Assembly (NCBI GenBank): GCA_020247005.1
Contig: JADCJN010000279.1
Location: forward strand, 1-36,881
Source of the DNA: Silvanigrellales bacterium
GTDB taxonomy: Bacteria > Bdellovibrionota_B > Oligoflexia > Silvanigrellales > Silvanigrellaceae
Direction: 5' to 3'
DNA: 36,881 bases
How positions within the stretch are numbered: the stretch's first letter is position 1; each line of letters starts with the position of its first letter. Below the pieces are notes generated by a model, which saw only the letters and a program-made list of their open reading frames with translations, was not told the origin of the DNA and did not search any database. Position numbers and translations under genes: made by a program. This document shows positions 1-8,774 of this stretch, one piece after another.

Positions 1-906
1 ACCGCGCAATCGATTCCAGCGACAAGCTCCCTGTTTCGCTCTTTCTCGGTCGCCGGAGACGCTAATCTCGTCGCAACGAAAATTTTAAAAGACGTGGCCC
101 TTTTCGGGGTCACGGGAAGCGTCGTCGCAAAACCTGGCGACTGCAGCCTCGATGGCGCCACGAACTGCGTAGCTACAAGTCAGTATCCTGCGGCTAAAGT
201 CGCAGACGTTGCTCCCGCTGATTTGCGCAGCGGCAAAACGCTGGGAGGCGTCGAGGGAACACTGCCGGCGTGTTCGACAACGTCACAGGATGGCTGTGTC
301 ACATCACATACGGTGACGGCCCTTGTCCTCACGGAACTCGGAAACGTCATTCCATGCGGTTCGACGTTCGCCGGGTACACGAACCCGTGTTTACCGGGCG
401 AATGGCTCTTTCATCCGATGGTAGCCGCAAATGCAAGCTCAGTGACAGATGGCCCGGGTGCAGATTACGAGCTTGGCGTAGAGGTTCGTTTCAAGCAGCC
501 TGGCTCGATCACCAAGATTCGGGCGTACAAGGCACTCGGAGAAGACGGCACTCACAAGGCACGGATCTGGAAAGCAGGACAGAAGGTGTTGGAGGTGGAC
601 CTCCCTGTAATAGGAGCGTTGTCGGGTTGGATGGAAGTGATGTTACCAACTCCCTATGTCGTAGACCAGCTCGCAGTCGACAACGCCGAGATCTTCACAA
701 TTTCCTCGAGCATCAACTCACATTATCCCAGCGTTCCTGCAACGCCATGGCAGACTTTCTCTTTTCCTCACGTAGAGTTTCCATTCTCGTACGGTGCCAA
801 CAGGGCTGCTGTTTATAACGAAACACCTGACAATTTTCCTGCAAACATTTCGATGTACTCGCAGGCCAATTACCTCGTGGACTTCGCCTTCACCGCGGAC
901 CCTTGA
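1..906 (+). CDS. C-terminal part of a secreted repeat protein with a DUF4082 domain (5' end outside window)
   Basis: The reading frame is already open at base 1 and ends at TGA 904-906, so the gene starts upstream of the window. The ATG-like position near 94 is not a convincing start. The first ~100 residues show two imperfect copies of a Cys/Gly-containing unit ending in a Gly-Val-x-Gly turn (FGVTGS, GGVEGT), with short motifs such as NCVA and RSGKT. Such tandem units are common in surface or secreted proteins of Bdellovibrio-like bacteria. The remaining ~170 residues match the pattern of DUF4082, a beta-sandwich domain: an ELGVEVRF strand, KIRAYK, a GTHKARIW strand, and a final NYLVDFAF strand. 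DUF4082 is often found in large carbohydrate-related or surface proteins. Its exact role here is unknown, and no catalytic residues can be assigned. The domain call is from remembered family pattern. Confidence 0.75.
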   Translation, partial: TAQSIPATSSLFRSFSVAGDANLVATKILKDVALFGVTGSVVAKPGDCSLDGATNCVATSQYPAAKVADVAPADLRSGKTLGGVEGTLPACSTTSQDGCVTSHTVTALVLTELGNVIPCGSTFAGYTNPCLPGEWLFHPMVAANASSVTDGPGADYELGVEVRFKQPGSITKIRAYKALGEDGTHKARIWKAGQKVLEVDLPVIGALSGWMEVMLPTPYVVDQLAVDNAEIFTISSSINSHYPSVPATPWQTFSFPHVEFPFSYGANRAAVYNETPDNFPANISMYSQANYLVDFAFTADP

Positions 907-1161
907 TGGGCCGAAGAAGAAGAGAAGCATCGCCTCTGAAGTGGCACCCAAGGCAAGCTCAAGTAGACGGGCTTTCTCAACACACCTTTTTTGCTAACTG
1001 ATTCGGGTCGAACTCCTGCGAAGAATCCTCGTATCCATGAAAGACTCCTGTCTTTTAAGGAGCCTCTCCAAATTGAACTTTGGTTCACTCAAGACAAACT
1101 ACAGGAATGACGATCGCTGTAGAGCGTGCGGGGCAAAGACAGAGCTTGAGGACAGCCCGAG

Positions 1162-3033
1162 ATGGAAAGAGAATTTGATGCCTTTTGGAGTCGCAAAACG
1201 GCAGTTTTCACTGTTGCTCTCGTGCTTTGTGCGTGCGCGAAAAAGAATGTGAGTGTCGACACGGTGAAGCCTCCAGACTCCTCGTCTCAGCCCCCAAAAG
1301 GGAAGACGGAGACAGCGGAAAAGCCCTCTTTGAAAAAGCAGACCTCTCCGACCCTACCCTCCCTCATTGTGACGCCAAAAATTGCACCTGAGCCGACCTC
1401 AACAATCGACTCAAACATTTCGACAACTCCAACTCCCACACCTTTTCCATCGACAGCTCCATTGAACGAAAACATCGTGGCGTTCACGGGATCTTCCGGC
1501 TCAACGGACGGATCCATTTCATTGTCAGTGGACCTCCCTCCCTCTGCGGCAACAGACTTCCAAAGTGTGACCATCCGCAGGGCATCAGGCGCCATTCCTC
1601 CGGCAGACTGCACCTCGGGCACTCTTGTTCAAGAAATTTCATCTGGATTCTCGACCGACATCAATCTTCAAGTGACAGGTCTTGTTCGGGGCGATGTTTA
1701 TTCTTTCAGGGCATGTGTCACATTCGCGAATCAAAATGGAACGCCTGGAGCTTCAAAAACGGCATCAAATATTCCTGCTGCAGGAACCCTTGCCAATATT
1801 CGTCGCGGACAAATCACAATGCCCGCAGGGGTTTTGGGCATTGAGGTCGATCTTTCTTCTCTTGGCGGAGGAATTCCATACGAAAGCACGCCATCAGAGA
1901 ATCCCATTCCTCCCTCGTTTGCACTCGACCAAAGAATAAAAACAAAAGCGCTTTTGCATTACACTTACCGAACCAAAGGGAGCCTCCCCGGTGAAACGGT
2001 TGTCTTGGGCTCCTTCAAAGACACAGCAGCCGTGCCAGGAACCAATCAGGGGGATGGCATTCTCGATAGAGTCCATTTCGAGCGTGAATCATCTTCTGGC
2101 AACAACTCAGCAGTCATCGAGTGGCAAATTGTCGAATTCCCAGAATTCGCACGGACGGAACTCGTCCGACAGGATCTCAGTGTGGGTTACGAAGAAACTC
2201 AGTCCGTTCCTCTGATTTCAACACCAAAAGCATCCATTGAAAAAACGTTTTTGCAAATGAACATCAAGAAGAGTGGAGTCGTTTTCAATCAAGACGACTT
2301 GATCAGCGCCACTTTGCGGGACCTTTCAGGAGCCAGCGATGGAGACATTGACGCAGTTGAAGTTCAACGGTTCCAGGCTGGCGGTGCCAAAATATCCGCT
2401 CAAGCCACTGAACATCAGCGCATCCATGTGCAACGTGGAGTAGCGGCTTTCTCAGCCGCGGAGCTCTCGAAAGAGCTCAATCTTCCTGCGCTCACCGATC
2501 CGTACACTGGCTCATCTTACTTAGGATTCGACCGTTCAAAATCTTTCGCACGTATTTCGGCCAAGATCACGACATTCACAACTGAACTCGACAGAATGGG
2601 AATTGTCGCGTTTCGCACGGAAATGCCTTCGAATGATGTTTTACGTATCGTCAGAGATATTAATGGCGTGTTGAGTCCTTCGAACGACGAAATTGCGATG
2701 GAAGTTGCTTGGGAAGTCGTGACTTTCTTAGACGACACCAGGGTCCACCACGGAGTAAACTTGATATCGGCTGGAAATGGCGAATTTACACCAGTTGAAG
2801 TGCCGGTTTTGGGCGCTTCGGTGGCCGCAAAAAGCTACGTACTCATCAACGGACTCTTTGGCGGATCTGCAGCGAGTACCCAAAATGTAAGTGACAAGGA
2901 CGTCGGAGACACGCTTTTCACAGGAGCACTGACGCAGGCAACACTTTCTGATCCCGTTTTGTTGCTTCTTCAGCGCGATCGTTCAACTCATGCATCAACG
3001 GTATCGTGGAGTGTCGTCGAGTTCCCGCAGTGA
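1162..3033 (+). CDS. Large lipoprotein with a Pro/Thr-rich linker and beta-sandwich-like repeats
   Basis: A 623-residue protein starting at ATG 1162. The N-terminus has charged residues, a hydrophobic stretch and a lipobox-like LCAC (Cys near residue 25), so it is predicted to be a lipid-anchored envelope protein. Residues ~30-100 are a low-complexity Ser/Thr/Pro linker. Residues ~110-210 have alternating strands, paired Cys and a DVYSFRACVTF segment, reminiscent of a fibronectin-III-like fold. Two later segments end in a similar strand (IEWQIVEFP and VSWSVVEFP, the latter at the C-terminus), indicating an internal duplication. No enzyme motif is visible and I do not recognise the family. The 3' end overlaps the reading frame of a decayed gene on the other strand. 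The upstream 255 bp (907-1161) show no gene I can support. Confidence 0.8.
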   Translation: MEREFDAFWSRKTAVFTVALVLCACAKKNVSVDTVKPPDSSSQPPKGKTETAEKPSLKKQTSPTLPSLIVTPKIAPEPTSTIDSNISTTPTPTPFPSTAPLNENIVAFTGSSGSTDGSISLSVDLPPSAATDFQSVTIRRASGAIPPADCTSGTLVQEISSGFSTDINLQVTGLVRGDVYSFRACVTFANQNGTPGASKTASNIPAAGTLANIRRGQITMPAGVLGIEVDLSSLGGGIPYESTPSENPIPPSFALDQRIKTKALLHYTYRTKGSLPGETVVLGSFKDTAAVPGTNQGDGILDRVHFERESSSGNNSAVIEWQIVEFPEFARTELVRQDLSVGYEETQSVPLISTPKASIEKTFLQMNIKKSGVVFNQDDLISATLRDLSGASDGDIDAVEVQRFQAGGAKISAQATEHQRIHVQRGVAAFSAAELSKELNLPALTDPYTGSSYLGFDRSKSFARISAKITTFTTELDRMGIVAFRTEMPSNDVLRIVRDINGVLSPSNDEIAMEVAWEVVTFLDDTRVHHGVNLISAGNGEFTPVEVPVLGASVAAKSYVLINGLFGGSAASTQNVSDKDVGDTLFTGALTQATLSDPVLLLLQRDRSTHASTVSWSVVEFPQ

Positions 3034-3500
3034 GTACGCGGACTTCGCCGGTTAAAGTTGACTTCACGCCTTTTCGGCTCATGGTGGTGACAGGCATTTC
3101 CACCGGAAATCCGGGGTCTCGTGGATTCGGACGCAAACCCACTTTCGAAAACGAGGGTCCCATTCCCTCGGGAAAAAGCTCGGCGAGGCTCTTTACTACG
3201 TTGGTCGGAATGCCAAACTCTGTAGGCTTCGGAAAATGCACGAAAAGGTGCTTGCCGCAGAGCAACGGATCCGCGCGGACCTGCGCGGACGCCGCGTGTT
3301 CCGGAAGAATGAGACCTTGTGGGTCGAGACGCGCAAAGTGCCTGTCGCATGCGGGCCGCGTGCTGTCGAATTCCACGGCGGCCTCAAACGAACGTTCGTG
3401 TCCGGCACGCGGAAATGCCTGTGAACGCGAACGCCGCCACCAGGGCCATGCCAGCACCCAAAAAGAGGGGCTTGGACGCGCCAAAAAGTTCGTTCTTCAA
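2918..3500 (-). pseudogene. Frameshifted lipoprotein gene, family not recognised
   Basis: On the minus strand an AAGGAG site sits 6 nt before a TTG at 3500. That frame encodes a clear lipoprotein leader (hydrophobic core, then lipobox ISAC with Cys at residue 32) but stops at 3384 after 38 codons. The next frame (+1 relative) is open from about 3484 to 2918. It reads as ordinary protein, with segments such as DRHFARLDPQG and FGIPTNVVKSLAE and sensible codon use. One extra base between about 3400 and 3385 would explain the split. The remainder would be a ~190-residue exported lipoprotein. The 3' end overlaps the plus-strand lipoprotein gene by 116 bp, so it may also be altered. This could be a genuine pseudogene, a sequencing error, or two unrelated frames. 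I do not recognise the mature domain. Confidence 0.5.
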
Positions 3501-3510
3501 GGGGATCTCC

Positions 3511-3519
3511 TTATCCACA
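3511..3519 (+). promoter_or_regulatory. Isolated perfect DnaA box
   Basis: A TTATCCACA 9-mer lies just upstream of, and touching, the Shine-Dalgarno region of the minus-strand frameshifted lipoprotein gene. A single 9-mer can occur by chance, so any role (DnaA titration or transcriptional control) is speculative. Confidence 0.25.
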
Positions 3520-3685
3520 GACGACTTTCAAGGACAGGGTTTCACGCCTGTTTCTCGCGTGTTCCCTTTTTGTTTCGTTTCAGTATCGCTTCTTTTCACC
3601 GGCACGTCGAGACAGTCGCCTCAATTCCCACGCAGAGCCGCCGATGCCCTCTGGAACTTCCCCAAAGAGCTCGAGGTCTGCAAAC

Positions 3686-4330
3686 ATGAACTCTTTGCTT
3701 TCTTTACGCTCTTTGGCCTTCGCTTCGAGCCCAGGTCTTCTGTTTGTGTTTCTCTCCTGCGGAGACGCGACCAGTGCCACGAGCCAGCCTGAGGACGCAG
3801 GTGTCAGCCGCGGAACACCCGCGTCGACGGCTTCGCAAGCCCAAGCGACTCGGGTGCTCGCGCCTTGGCAAAAAGAAGCACTCGACGCGCACAACGCCGC
3901 CCGTGCGAAAGAAAGCTCCGGTCTTCAAGCGCTCGCATGGAACGCAGGGCTTGGCGCCTTTGCCCAAGCGTGGGCAGACGAATTGAAAACGAAAGGATGT
4001 GCTCCTGCGCACCGTCCTGCACATGCGCGCACCTTTGAAGGCAAGCGGGTGGGCGAAAATATTTATTGGCAGTCGCGCGGCGGATTTGGCGAGGTGGGTT
4101 CTTTTGGAGCCGACGGCACACAGGTTTCCAACGCATGGGCAAGCGAAAAACCCTCGTGGAATTTTGCCTCGAAGAGTTGTGCCCCAGGTGCTGTGTGCGG
4201 CCACTACACGCAGATGGTTTGGAAGACGACCACAACGCTGGGTTGTGGTCGAGCAGCATGTGAAGCCTCCGAAGTGTGGGTGTGCAATTATCTGGCTGCG
4301 GGGAATTATGTCGGTGAGAACCCCTACTGA
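3686..4330 (+). CDS. CAP/SCP (PR-1-like) superfamily lipoprotein
   Basis: A 214-residue protein. I chose ATG 3686 over an upstream in-frame start because it gives a clean leader (hydrophobic run ending in lipobox FLSC) and is preceded by GAGG. The mature part is a CAP domain. It opens with a helix containing DAHNAARA (conserved His), continues with GENIYW, has the late signature CGHYTQMVWK (second conserved His plus TQ-V-W), and ends near VCNYLAAGNYVGENPY. Paired cysteines suggest disulfides in the periplasm or outside the cell. Bacterial CAP proteins are secreted, with poorly defined roles (ligand binding, proposed proteolysis or matrix interaction). The stop codon overlaps the ATG of the next gene (TGATG), so the two are probably translationally coupled. 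Confidence 0.85.
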   Translation: MNSLLSLRSLAFASSPGLLFVFLSCGDATSATSQPEDAGVSRGTPASTASQAQATRVLAPWQKEALDAHNAARAKESSGLQALAWNAGLGAFAQAWADELKTKGCAPAHRPAHARTFEGKRVGENIYWQSRGGFGEVGSFGADGTQVSNAWASEKPSWNFASKSCAPGAVCGHYTQMVWKTTTTLGCGRAACEASEVWVCNYLAAGNYVGENPY

Positions 4331-5487
4331 TGCAGGGTAGTTTCTTCGCCAATGTTTTTCTGTGTGGGGCGCTTTTTGCGCTCGCTCTTTTGCTCGCCGC
4401 CACAGGCGCGGCGTTGAGACGCGAGAGTTCGGCGGGCCTTCCCGTGTTGGGCGGAGGGGTTGGACTTGCCGCATCCGCACTCACGCCTTTGGCGTCCTGG
4501 GGCATTTCGAACGCAGCTTTGCACTTTCCGCTCTGGCCCCTGCAAATCTCCTTGTTCTTGGAATCGCTCGTGCCTGCCTTTTTTTGGTTTGGTGCGGAAG
4601 CCTTGTTTCGAGACGACTTCGAGTGGAAACCACGACATGCCTTGGGTCTCGTGGCGGTGCTTCTGTCTCTTACCAATGTGCTTTCCTTGCCTCAAAGCGG
4701 AACCGAATTGCATTCTGACGATCCCTTTTCCCGCGGTGTCGTGCTTCTTTTCAAAGGCCTGAACCTGGGGTTTGTCGGCATGGGCCTTTTGGCGACTTTG
4801 GCAGGGTGGCGCGCCGACCTCGTGCCCTCGCGTCTCAAAGTCCGCTTTGGGGTGGTTGTCGCGGGGGGTGCGGGGCTTCTTGTTTTTGTTGCGCTGGACG
4901 CATATGAAATCGACCGACGCACCCTCGACAGCACCCTTCTCTTCGCACTCAACCTGGCACTGGGCGCGGTCTTGCTCGTCGCCCTCGCCTTTCTTGCGAA
5001 GAACCGGGACCTTTTGAGCCCCTGGCCAGCGCTGAGGGTTTTTGCCAAGACCCCTTCGAGCCCTCTGAAAGAGCCCAAAACGGGCCTAAACGACACGCCC
5101 CATCCTTCTCTCGCGGGAATGCCACCCGACAGCCTCGCCGAAAAACTCCGACTGAGCATGGAAGAGGCTCAAATCTTTCGGAAAGAAGGCCTCACTATTG
5201 CCGAGCTCGCAGGACTCCTGAAGGTTCCCGAATACCGGCTCCGAACCCACATCAACAGCGACCTAGGGTACCGCAATTTCAATCAATTCTTGGCGCACTC
5301 CCGCATCGAACTTGCCAAGCGCCTCCTTCTTGCCCCCGGCTCGCGGCACGACAAGGTGCTCAGCATCGCGCTCGACGTCGGCTACGCTTCCTTGGCTCCC
5401 TTCAACCGCGCCTTTCGGGAAGCCACAGGGCTGTCGCCTTCGGCTTTTCGAGAGCAGGCCAAGGAGTCTTCGCCGCTCGATTCCTAA
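4330..5487 (+). CDS. Membrane-anchored AraC-family regulator (about seven TM helices plus HTH)
   Basis: A 385-residue protein whose ATG shares one base with the stop of the CAP gene. Residues ~1-235 form about seven hydrophobic segments, an integral membrane sensor. After a linker of about 40 residues the C-terminal ~110 residues are an AraC/XylS helix-turn-helix domain. It includes LTIAELAGLLKVPEYRLRTH (first HTH), NFNQFLAHSRIELAKRLL, and the second HTH with VGYASLAPFNRAFREATGLSPSAFR, the classic AraC signature. It should bind DNA while tethered to the inner membrane and respond to a membrane or periplasmic signal. Coupling to the CAP lipoprotein suggests that the lipoprotein is a target or signal partner. 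The ligand is unknown. Confidence 0.88.
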   Translation: MQGSFFANVFLCGALFALALLLAATGAALRRESSAGLPVLGGGVGLAASALTPLASWGISNAALHFPLWPLQISLFLESLVPAFFWFGAEALFRDDFEWKPRHALGLVAVLLSLTNVLSLPQSGTELHSDDPFSRGVVLLFKGLNLGFVGMGLLATLAGWRADLVPSRLKVRFGVVVAGGAGLLVFVALDAYEIDRRTLDSTLLFALNLALGAVLLVALAFLAKNRDLLSPWPALRVFAKTPSSPLKEPKTGLNDTPHPSLAGMPPDSLAEKLRLSMEEAQIFRKEGLTIAELAGLLKVPEYRLRTHINSDLGYRNFNQFLAHSRIELAKRLLLAPGSRHDKVLSIALDVGYASLAPFNRAFREATGLSPSAFREQAKESSPLDS

Positions 5488-5634
5488 ATTCGCTCAAGTT
5501 TTTAAGAATCGAGCAGTCGCATCGCACGTATCGAGGAGCCACAACGAGGCTTCTTGAGCAAGAAAGGGACACGTCGCACGGCCCGAGGGTGGCGCCGGCG
5601 ACGTGCCTCTTCTCCTCCTTTTGGGTGTTTGCAC

Positions 5635-6531
5635 ATGAAAAGCCTTCTTCTGTTGTCTCGTCTTTTTCTCGCCTGCTCCCTGTCGGCCTGCGGTTCCACG
5701 CACACAGTCGATTCGCAAGACGTTCCTTTGCGCACCCCCTCTGAAGACGAGGGTGCGTCGAACACCGCCCCGAATGGCAACCCCCAAGACCCCCGTACGC
5801 GCCCCTCGTCTGGGGTACAAGACATCCACCAAAGCTACACGTTGACTTCAACCAACGAAGGCAACGACCTCCGGGCGACAGCCCAATTCCGTGTTCGGCA
5901 CGGGCGTGGCGACACCATCCGTTTCGCGTCGCCACGGCAAGTTCAATTTCAAGGCATTCCGCTGTCGAAAATCGATGGCGCTGACGTCAATACGGCCATC
6001 ACGCTTTTGAATCACCTGACGGTCATCCCGCTCTTTAGCCTCTTTCGAACGGGCACTTTTTACGCCGATTCTTTTCCCGGTGTTGCCGCAGGCACGTTTC
6101 GTTTCGAAGACGACTTCGGGAACGCCACAACGACACTGCTGCGCACTCCGAAGCTTGAACCCGTCATCGTTCCCGCGGCCTTTGCTTTCGCCGCGGCAAC
6201 GGGAACTCTGGTGGTCAAGGTTGTTTCTGTGGAAGAATACGCCGGCGTTGATCTTCACTGCACCCTGGCATCAAAGCACACGGTCGCTGAAGGCGGAAAC
6301 ACGACGCGCGTGAGCACAGGCACCGCTCGAATCGAAAGCCGCCCAGGCTCCTGCGAATTTTCTCGCACCGATCTCCTTTCGCACGCAGGCGCAATAGAAC
6401 CCATCGCATTCAAACTCGAATTCTTGGTGAAAAATCTTACGACAGACGCCTTCGGTCGCGCGATAGAAACACGCACAAGCCATGTGCATACAGCCACTCT
6501 GCGGGCTCTTCCCACCCACGACGCGCCTTGA
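5635..6531 (+). CDS. Putative lipoprotein, family not recognised
   Basis: A 298-residue protein from ATG 5635. Upstream in-frame codons encode an Arg-rich stretch unlike a signal, whereas this ATG gives MKSLLLL followed by a hydrophobic core and lipobox LSAC. The mature protein begins with a polar Asp/Pro/Asn-rich stretch. From residue ~70 it shows beta-rich sequence with alternating hydrophobics and a pair of cysteines late in the chain (DLHCTLAS and GSCEFS) that could form a disulfide. I see no enzymatic motif. The gene ends 7 bp from the convergent histidine kinase gene. No strong Shine-Dalgarno precedes the ATG, which leaves some doubt about the start. Confidence 0.75.
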   Translation: MKSLLLLSRLFLACSLSACGSTHTVDSQDVPLRTPSEDEGASNTAPNGNPQDPRTRPSSGVQDIHQSYTLTSTNEGNDLRATAQFRVRHGRGDTIRFASPRQVQFQGIPLSKIDGADVNTAITLLNHLTVIPLFSLFRTGTFYADSFPGVAAGTFRFEDDFGNATTTLLRTPKLEPVIVPAAFAFAAATGTLVVKVVSVEEYAGVDLHCTLASKHTVAEGGNTTRVSTGTARIESRPGSCEFSRTDLLSHAGAIEPIAFKLEFLVKNLTTDAFGRAIETRTSHVHTATLRALPTHDAP

Positions 6532-6538
6532 AAACCAG

Positions 6539-8026
6539 TCAAGCCTTCTTGCTGTCGAGCGGAATGCGCCACTCAAAAACGGCTCCCTGAGGAGCGAACC
6601 GGAGAAGCTTGAGCGTGCCACCATGGGCTTCGATGGCACGGCGAGCGAGAGGGAGTCCGAGCCCGAGACCTCCATGGGCTCGGGAACGTGACTCCTCGAG
6701 CCGCGTGAACGGCAAGAACACGCGCTCGGCCTCACCTTCAGGAATGCCGGAGCCATCGTCTTTCACCCGAACGATCCAGGTCCGCGTCCCCGGCGAAAGC
6801 GTCGAAGTCTCGAGAAGCGACTCCACGCGCACCGCACTGGCACCCGGCTTCACGCTTCCATAGGCAAGCGCATTCTCAACAAGATTTCGCAACACACCCC
6901 GCAAGCGCGCGGCATCAACCTCCGCCTCTGGCTCTAAATGAGAGTTCCCTTGGTCTTTGCTTGCTTCTTTGCCGTCGGGATGCGCAAACCCTGAACCGAA
7001 GACGACTTCCACGCGCCGAGGGTCTTGGCCGAGCAAAGCGTTGGCATCCGCCACCGCCGCAAGCACAAGTGCACTCAGCCGCGTCTGCGTCCTGTTCAAG
7101 GTCGGGTTTCCGCGCAGCCGTCCAAACTCCATGAGGTCGTCGACAAGGGTGGACATTTCTGAGAGGTCACCCTTCAAGCTCGCCCGCGCCTTGCCTTCGG
7201 GCACAAATTCGAGAGCGAGGCGCGCGCGTGTCAGAGGCGTCCGAAGTTCATGACTCACGGCAAAAAGAAGCTCTTCCCGCGCCAAAAGCATGCCTTGAAG
7301 TTCTTGCGCCATGCGGTTGAAGTCGTTTGCCAGGGCACTGAACTCGTCGGGTTTTCGATGTGCAACATTCACGCGGGTGCTCAATTCACCTTGGGCTAGA
7401 GCATCCACGCCCGCTTTCAACGCCCGCAATGGAGCAATCATTTTGCGCACCCGCCAATACACGAGCGCAATGACGCCCAGCAAAAGCACGACGGCGAGCG
7501 TCACGAGTTCGGCTCTGAGTTCACTGGGTCCCATGCCGGGAATCGCGAAAAGATAAATGCGGTTGCCCTGCTGCACGGAGACCATGCCGCGGCCCCGCGA
7601 AAATCCGATTTCAAGGTCGCCCCGCATCCACATTCGGCGGGGTCGAAACTCCTCAAACCTCGGGATGGGCTCGCCCTGGTAAAAGTCGTTTCCGCCGGGT
7701 GTGACTTCACGGCCATCCCGGTCCCGAACCCGCACAAGCAGTTGCCGTGTTTCATAAAGTGACTCGAGTGCCGCCTGCAAGGTGGCCCCATCCAAGGGCG
7801 CGAGCTCTCTCACAATTCCGAGCGCGTAGGCGTTCAAATTCGCGCGAGCCATTTCGCGGCCACGGCCTCCGCCATTTTGGAACGCAGTGCGAAAAAGTGC
7901 ACTCATGATGAGTGTGACGGCTAAACCTGCGAGCACCATAAGGCCCAGAATCCTCGTGAAGAGACTGTGCCGGCCAGACGTGAAAGGACGACTCCACGTC
8001 CTCGCAGAAAGGAGAGACCGATTCAT
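6539..8026 (-). CDS. CpxA/EnvZ-type sensor histidine kinase
   Basis: A 495-residue membrane kinase. TM1 is at ~25-47, a periplasmic sensor loop lies at ~48-170, and TM2 is at ~172-192. A HAMP segment at ~193-245 is followed by a HisKA domain with SHELRTP (phospho-acceptor His259). The HATPase domain has an N box NLVENALAYG (381-390), a G1 box DDGSGIP and a G2 box GLGLGLPLA near 453-461. All kinase motifs are intact. It should autophosphorylate and pass the phosphate to the regulator encoded immediately upstream, whose stop overlaps this ATG by 4 nt (ATGA). With the CpxP/Spy-like gene at the head of the operon, the layout resembles the Cpx envelope-stress system. The stimulus is inferred only from this context. 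Confidence 0.93.
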   Translation of the reverse strand: MNRSLLSARTWSRPFTSGRHSLFTRILGLMVLAGLAVTLIMSALFRTAFQNGGGRGREMARANLNAYALGIVRELAPLDGATLQAALESLYETRQLLVRVRDRDGREVTPGGNDFYQGEPIPRFEEFRPRRMWMRGDLEIGFSRGRGMVSVQQGNRIYLFAIPGMGPSELRAELVTLAVVLLLGVIALVYWRVRKMIAPLRALKAGVDALAQGELSTRVNVAHRKPDEFSALANDFNRMAQELQGMLLAREELLFAVSHELRTPLTRARLALEFVPEGKARASLKGDLSEMSTLVDDLMEFGRLRGNPTLNRTQTRLSALVLAAVADANALLGQDPRRVEVVFGSGFAHPDGKEASKDQGNSHLEPEAEVDAARLRGVLRNLVENALAYGSVKPGASAVRVESLLETSTLSPGTRTWIVRVKDDGSGIPEGEAERVFLPFTRLEESRSRAHGGLGLGLPLARRAIEAHGGTLKLLRFAPQGAVFEWRIPLDSKKA

Positions 8027-8736
8027 GAAGGCACCGCCATGAAAAGATACCCACTTCCGCGGACGGTTTTAATGAAACGGGGCGTCTGAGAGTCGCATCC
8101 AATTTTCGAACGGATTTTCGAAATCATGACGTCAATCGATCGGTTGTAGCTTTCCCATTCAATGCCTCGCACTTCTTCCATGAGGGTGTCGCGCGACACC
8201 ACCGTTCCAGCGCGGCTCGCCAGACGGTGCAGGACGTCGAACTCCGTTGAGGTGAAAACCACCTCGGTCCCTTCAACCCAAACCCGCTGGGAAGCGGGGT
8301 CGATGGTGAGCCCAGGAAACACAAGCCTTCCGCCGGGCTGAAGGGGACGCAACGGAGCCGCAACGCGGCGCAGAACCGACTGGATGCGCGCGACGAGCTC
8401 CCGGGGTTCAAAGGGTTTGGGAACATAGTCGTCGGCACCAAGTTCAAGACCCAGCACGCGATCGGGCACTTCGCCCCGTGCGGTGAGAAGAATAAAGGGA
8501 ACCTGCGAAAATTCGCGCACCTTGCGCAAAAAACCAAGACCGTTGAGGCCCGGCATCATCACATCGCTCACCACAAGGGCCGGCCGGCCTTGGGGAAGCG
8601 CGGCCAAAGCGTCGTGAGCGTTGGTAAAAGTGGACACGCAAAAGCCAAAGCCGTCCAAATATTCGGCAAGCAGTCCTCCGAGTTTGGGGTCATCGTCGAC
8701 GACGAAAACCGGAATGCGCGGAGTGTCGTTGCTCAT
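8023..8736 (-). CDS. OmpR/CpxR-family response regulator
   Basis: A 237-residue two-domain regulator. I chose ATG 8736 (GGAG about 6 nt upstream) over an in-frame TTG four codons earlier. The receiver domain contains the acidic cluster DDD (14-16), phospho-acceptor Asp58 in SDVMMPG, Thr85 and Lys107 (PKP). The C-terminal winged-helix domain has FTSTEFDVLHRLA, the recognition-helix region (VSRDTLMEEVRG, SIDVMISKIRSKIG) and the terminal RGSGYLF hairpin typical of OmpR/PhoB proteins. It is translationally coupled to the kinase gene downstream and lies 38 bp after the Spy-like gene. Its likely targets include its own operon. A CpxR-like box is noted at 9417-9431. Confidence 0.93.
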   Translation of the reverse strand: MSNDTPRIPVFVVDDDPKLGGLLAEYLDGFGFCVSTFTNAHDALAALPQGRPALVVSDVMMPGLNGLGFLRKVREFSQVPFILLTARGEVPDRVLGLELGADDYVPKPFEPRELVARIQSVLRRVAAPLRPLQPGGRLVFPGLTIDPASQRVWVEGTEVVFTSTEFDVLHRLASRAGTVVSRDTLMEEVRGIEWESYNRSIDVMISKIRSKIGCDSQTPRFIKTVRGSGYLFMAVPS

Positions 8737-8774
8737 GGGCGTCTCCAAAGGGCTTCATTCCTGCAAGGGGCTTC

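Noticed and set aside
3006-3689. 227-codon plus-strand frame between the lipoprotein and CAP genes
   Set aside because: Cys/Arg/Ser-rich with no ribosome site. The minus-strand frames here show a proper lipoprotein leader and better codon use.
3804-4676. 290-codon minus-strand frame over the CAP and AraC genes
   Set aside because: Basic, low-quality composition without motifs. Both opposing genes have clear family signatures.
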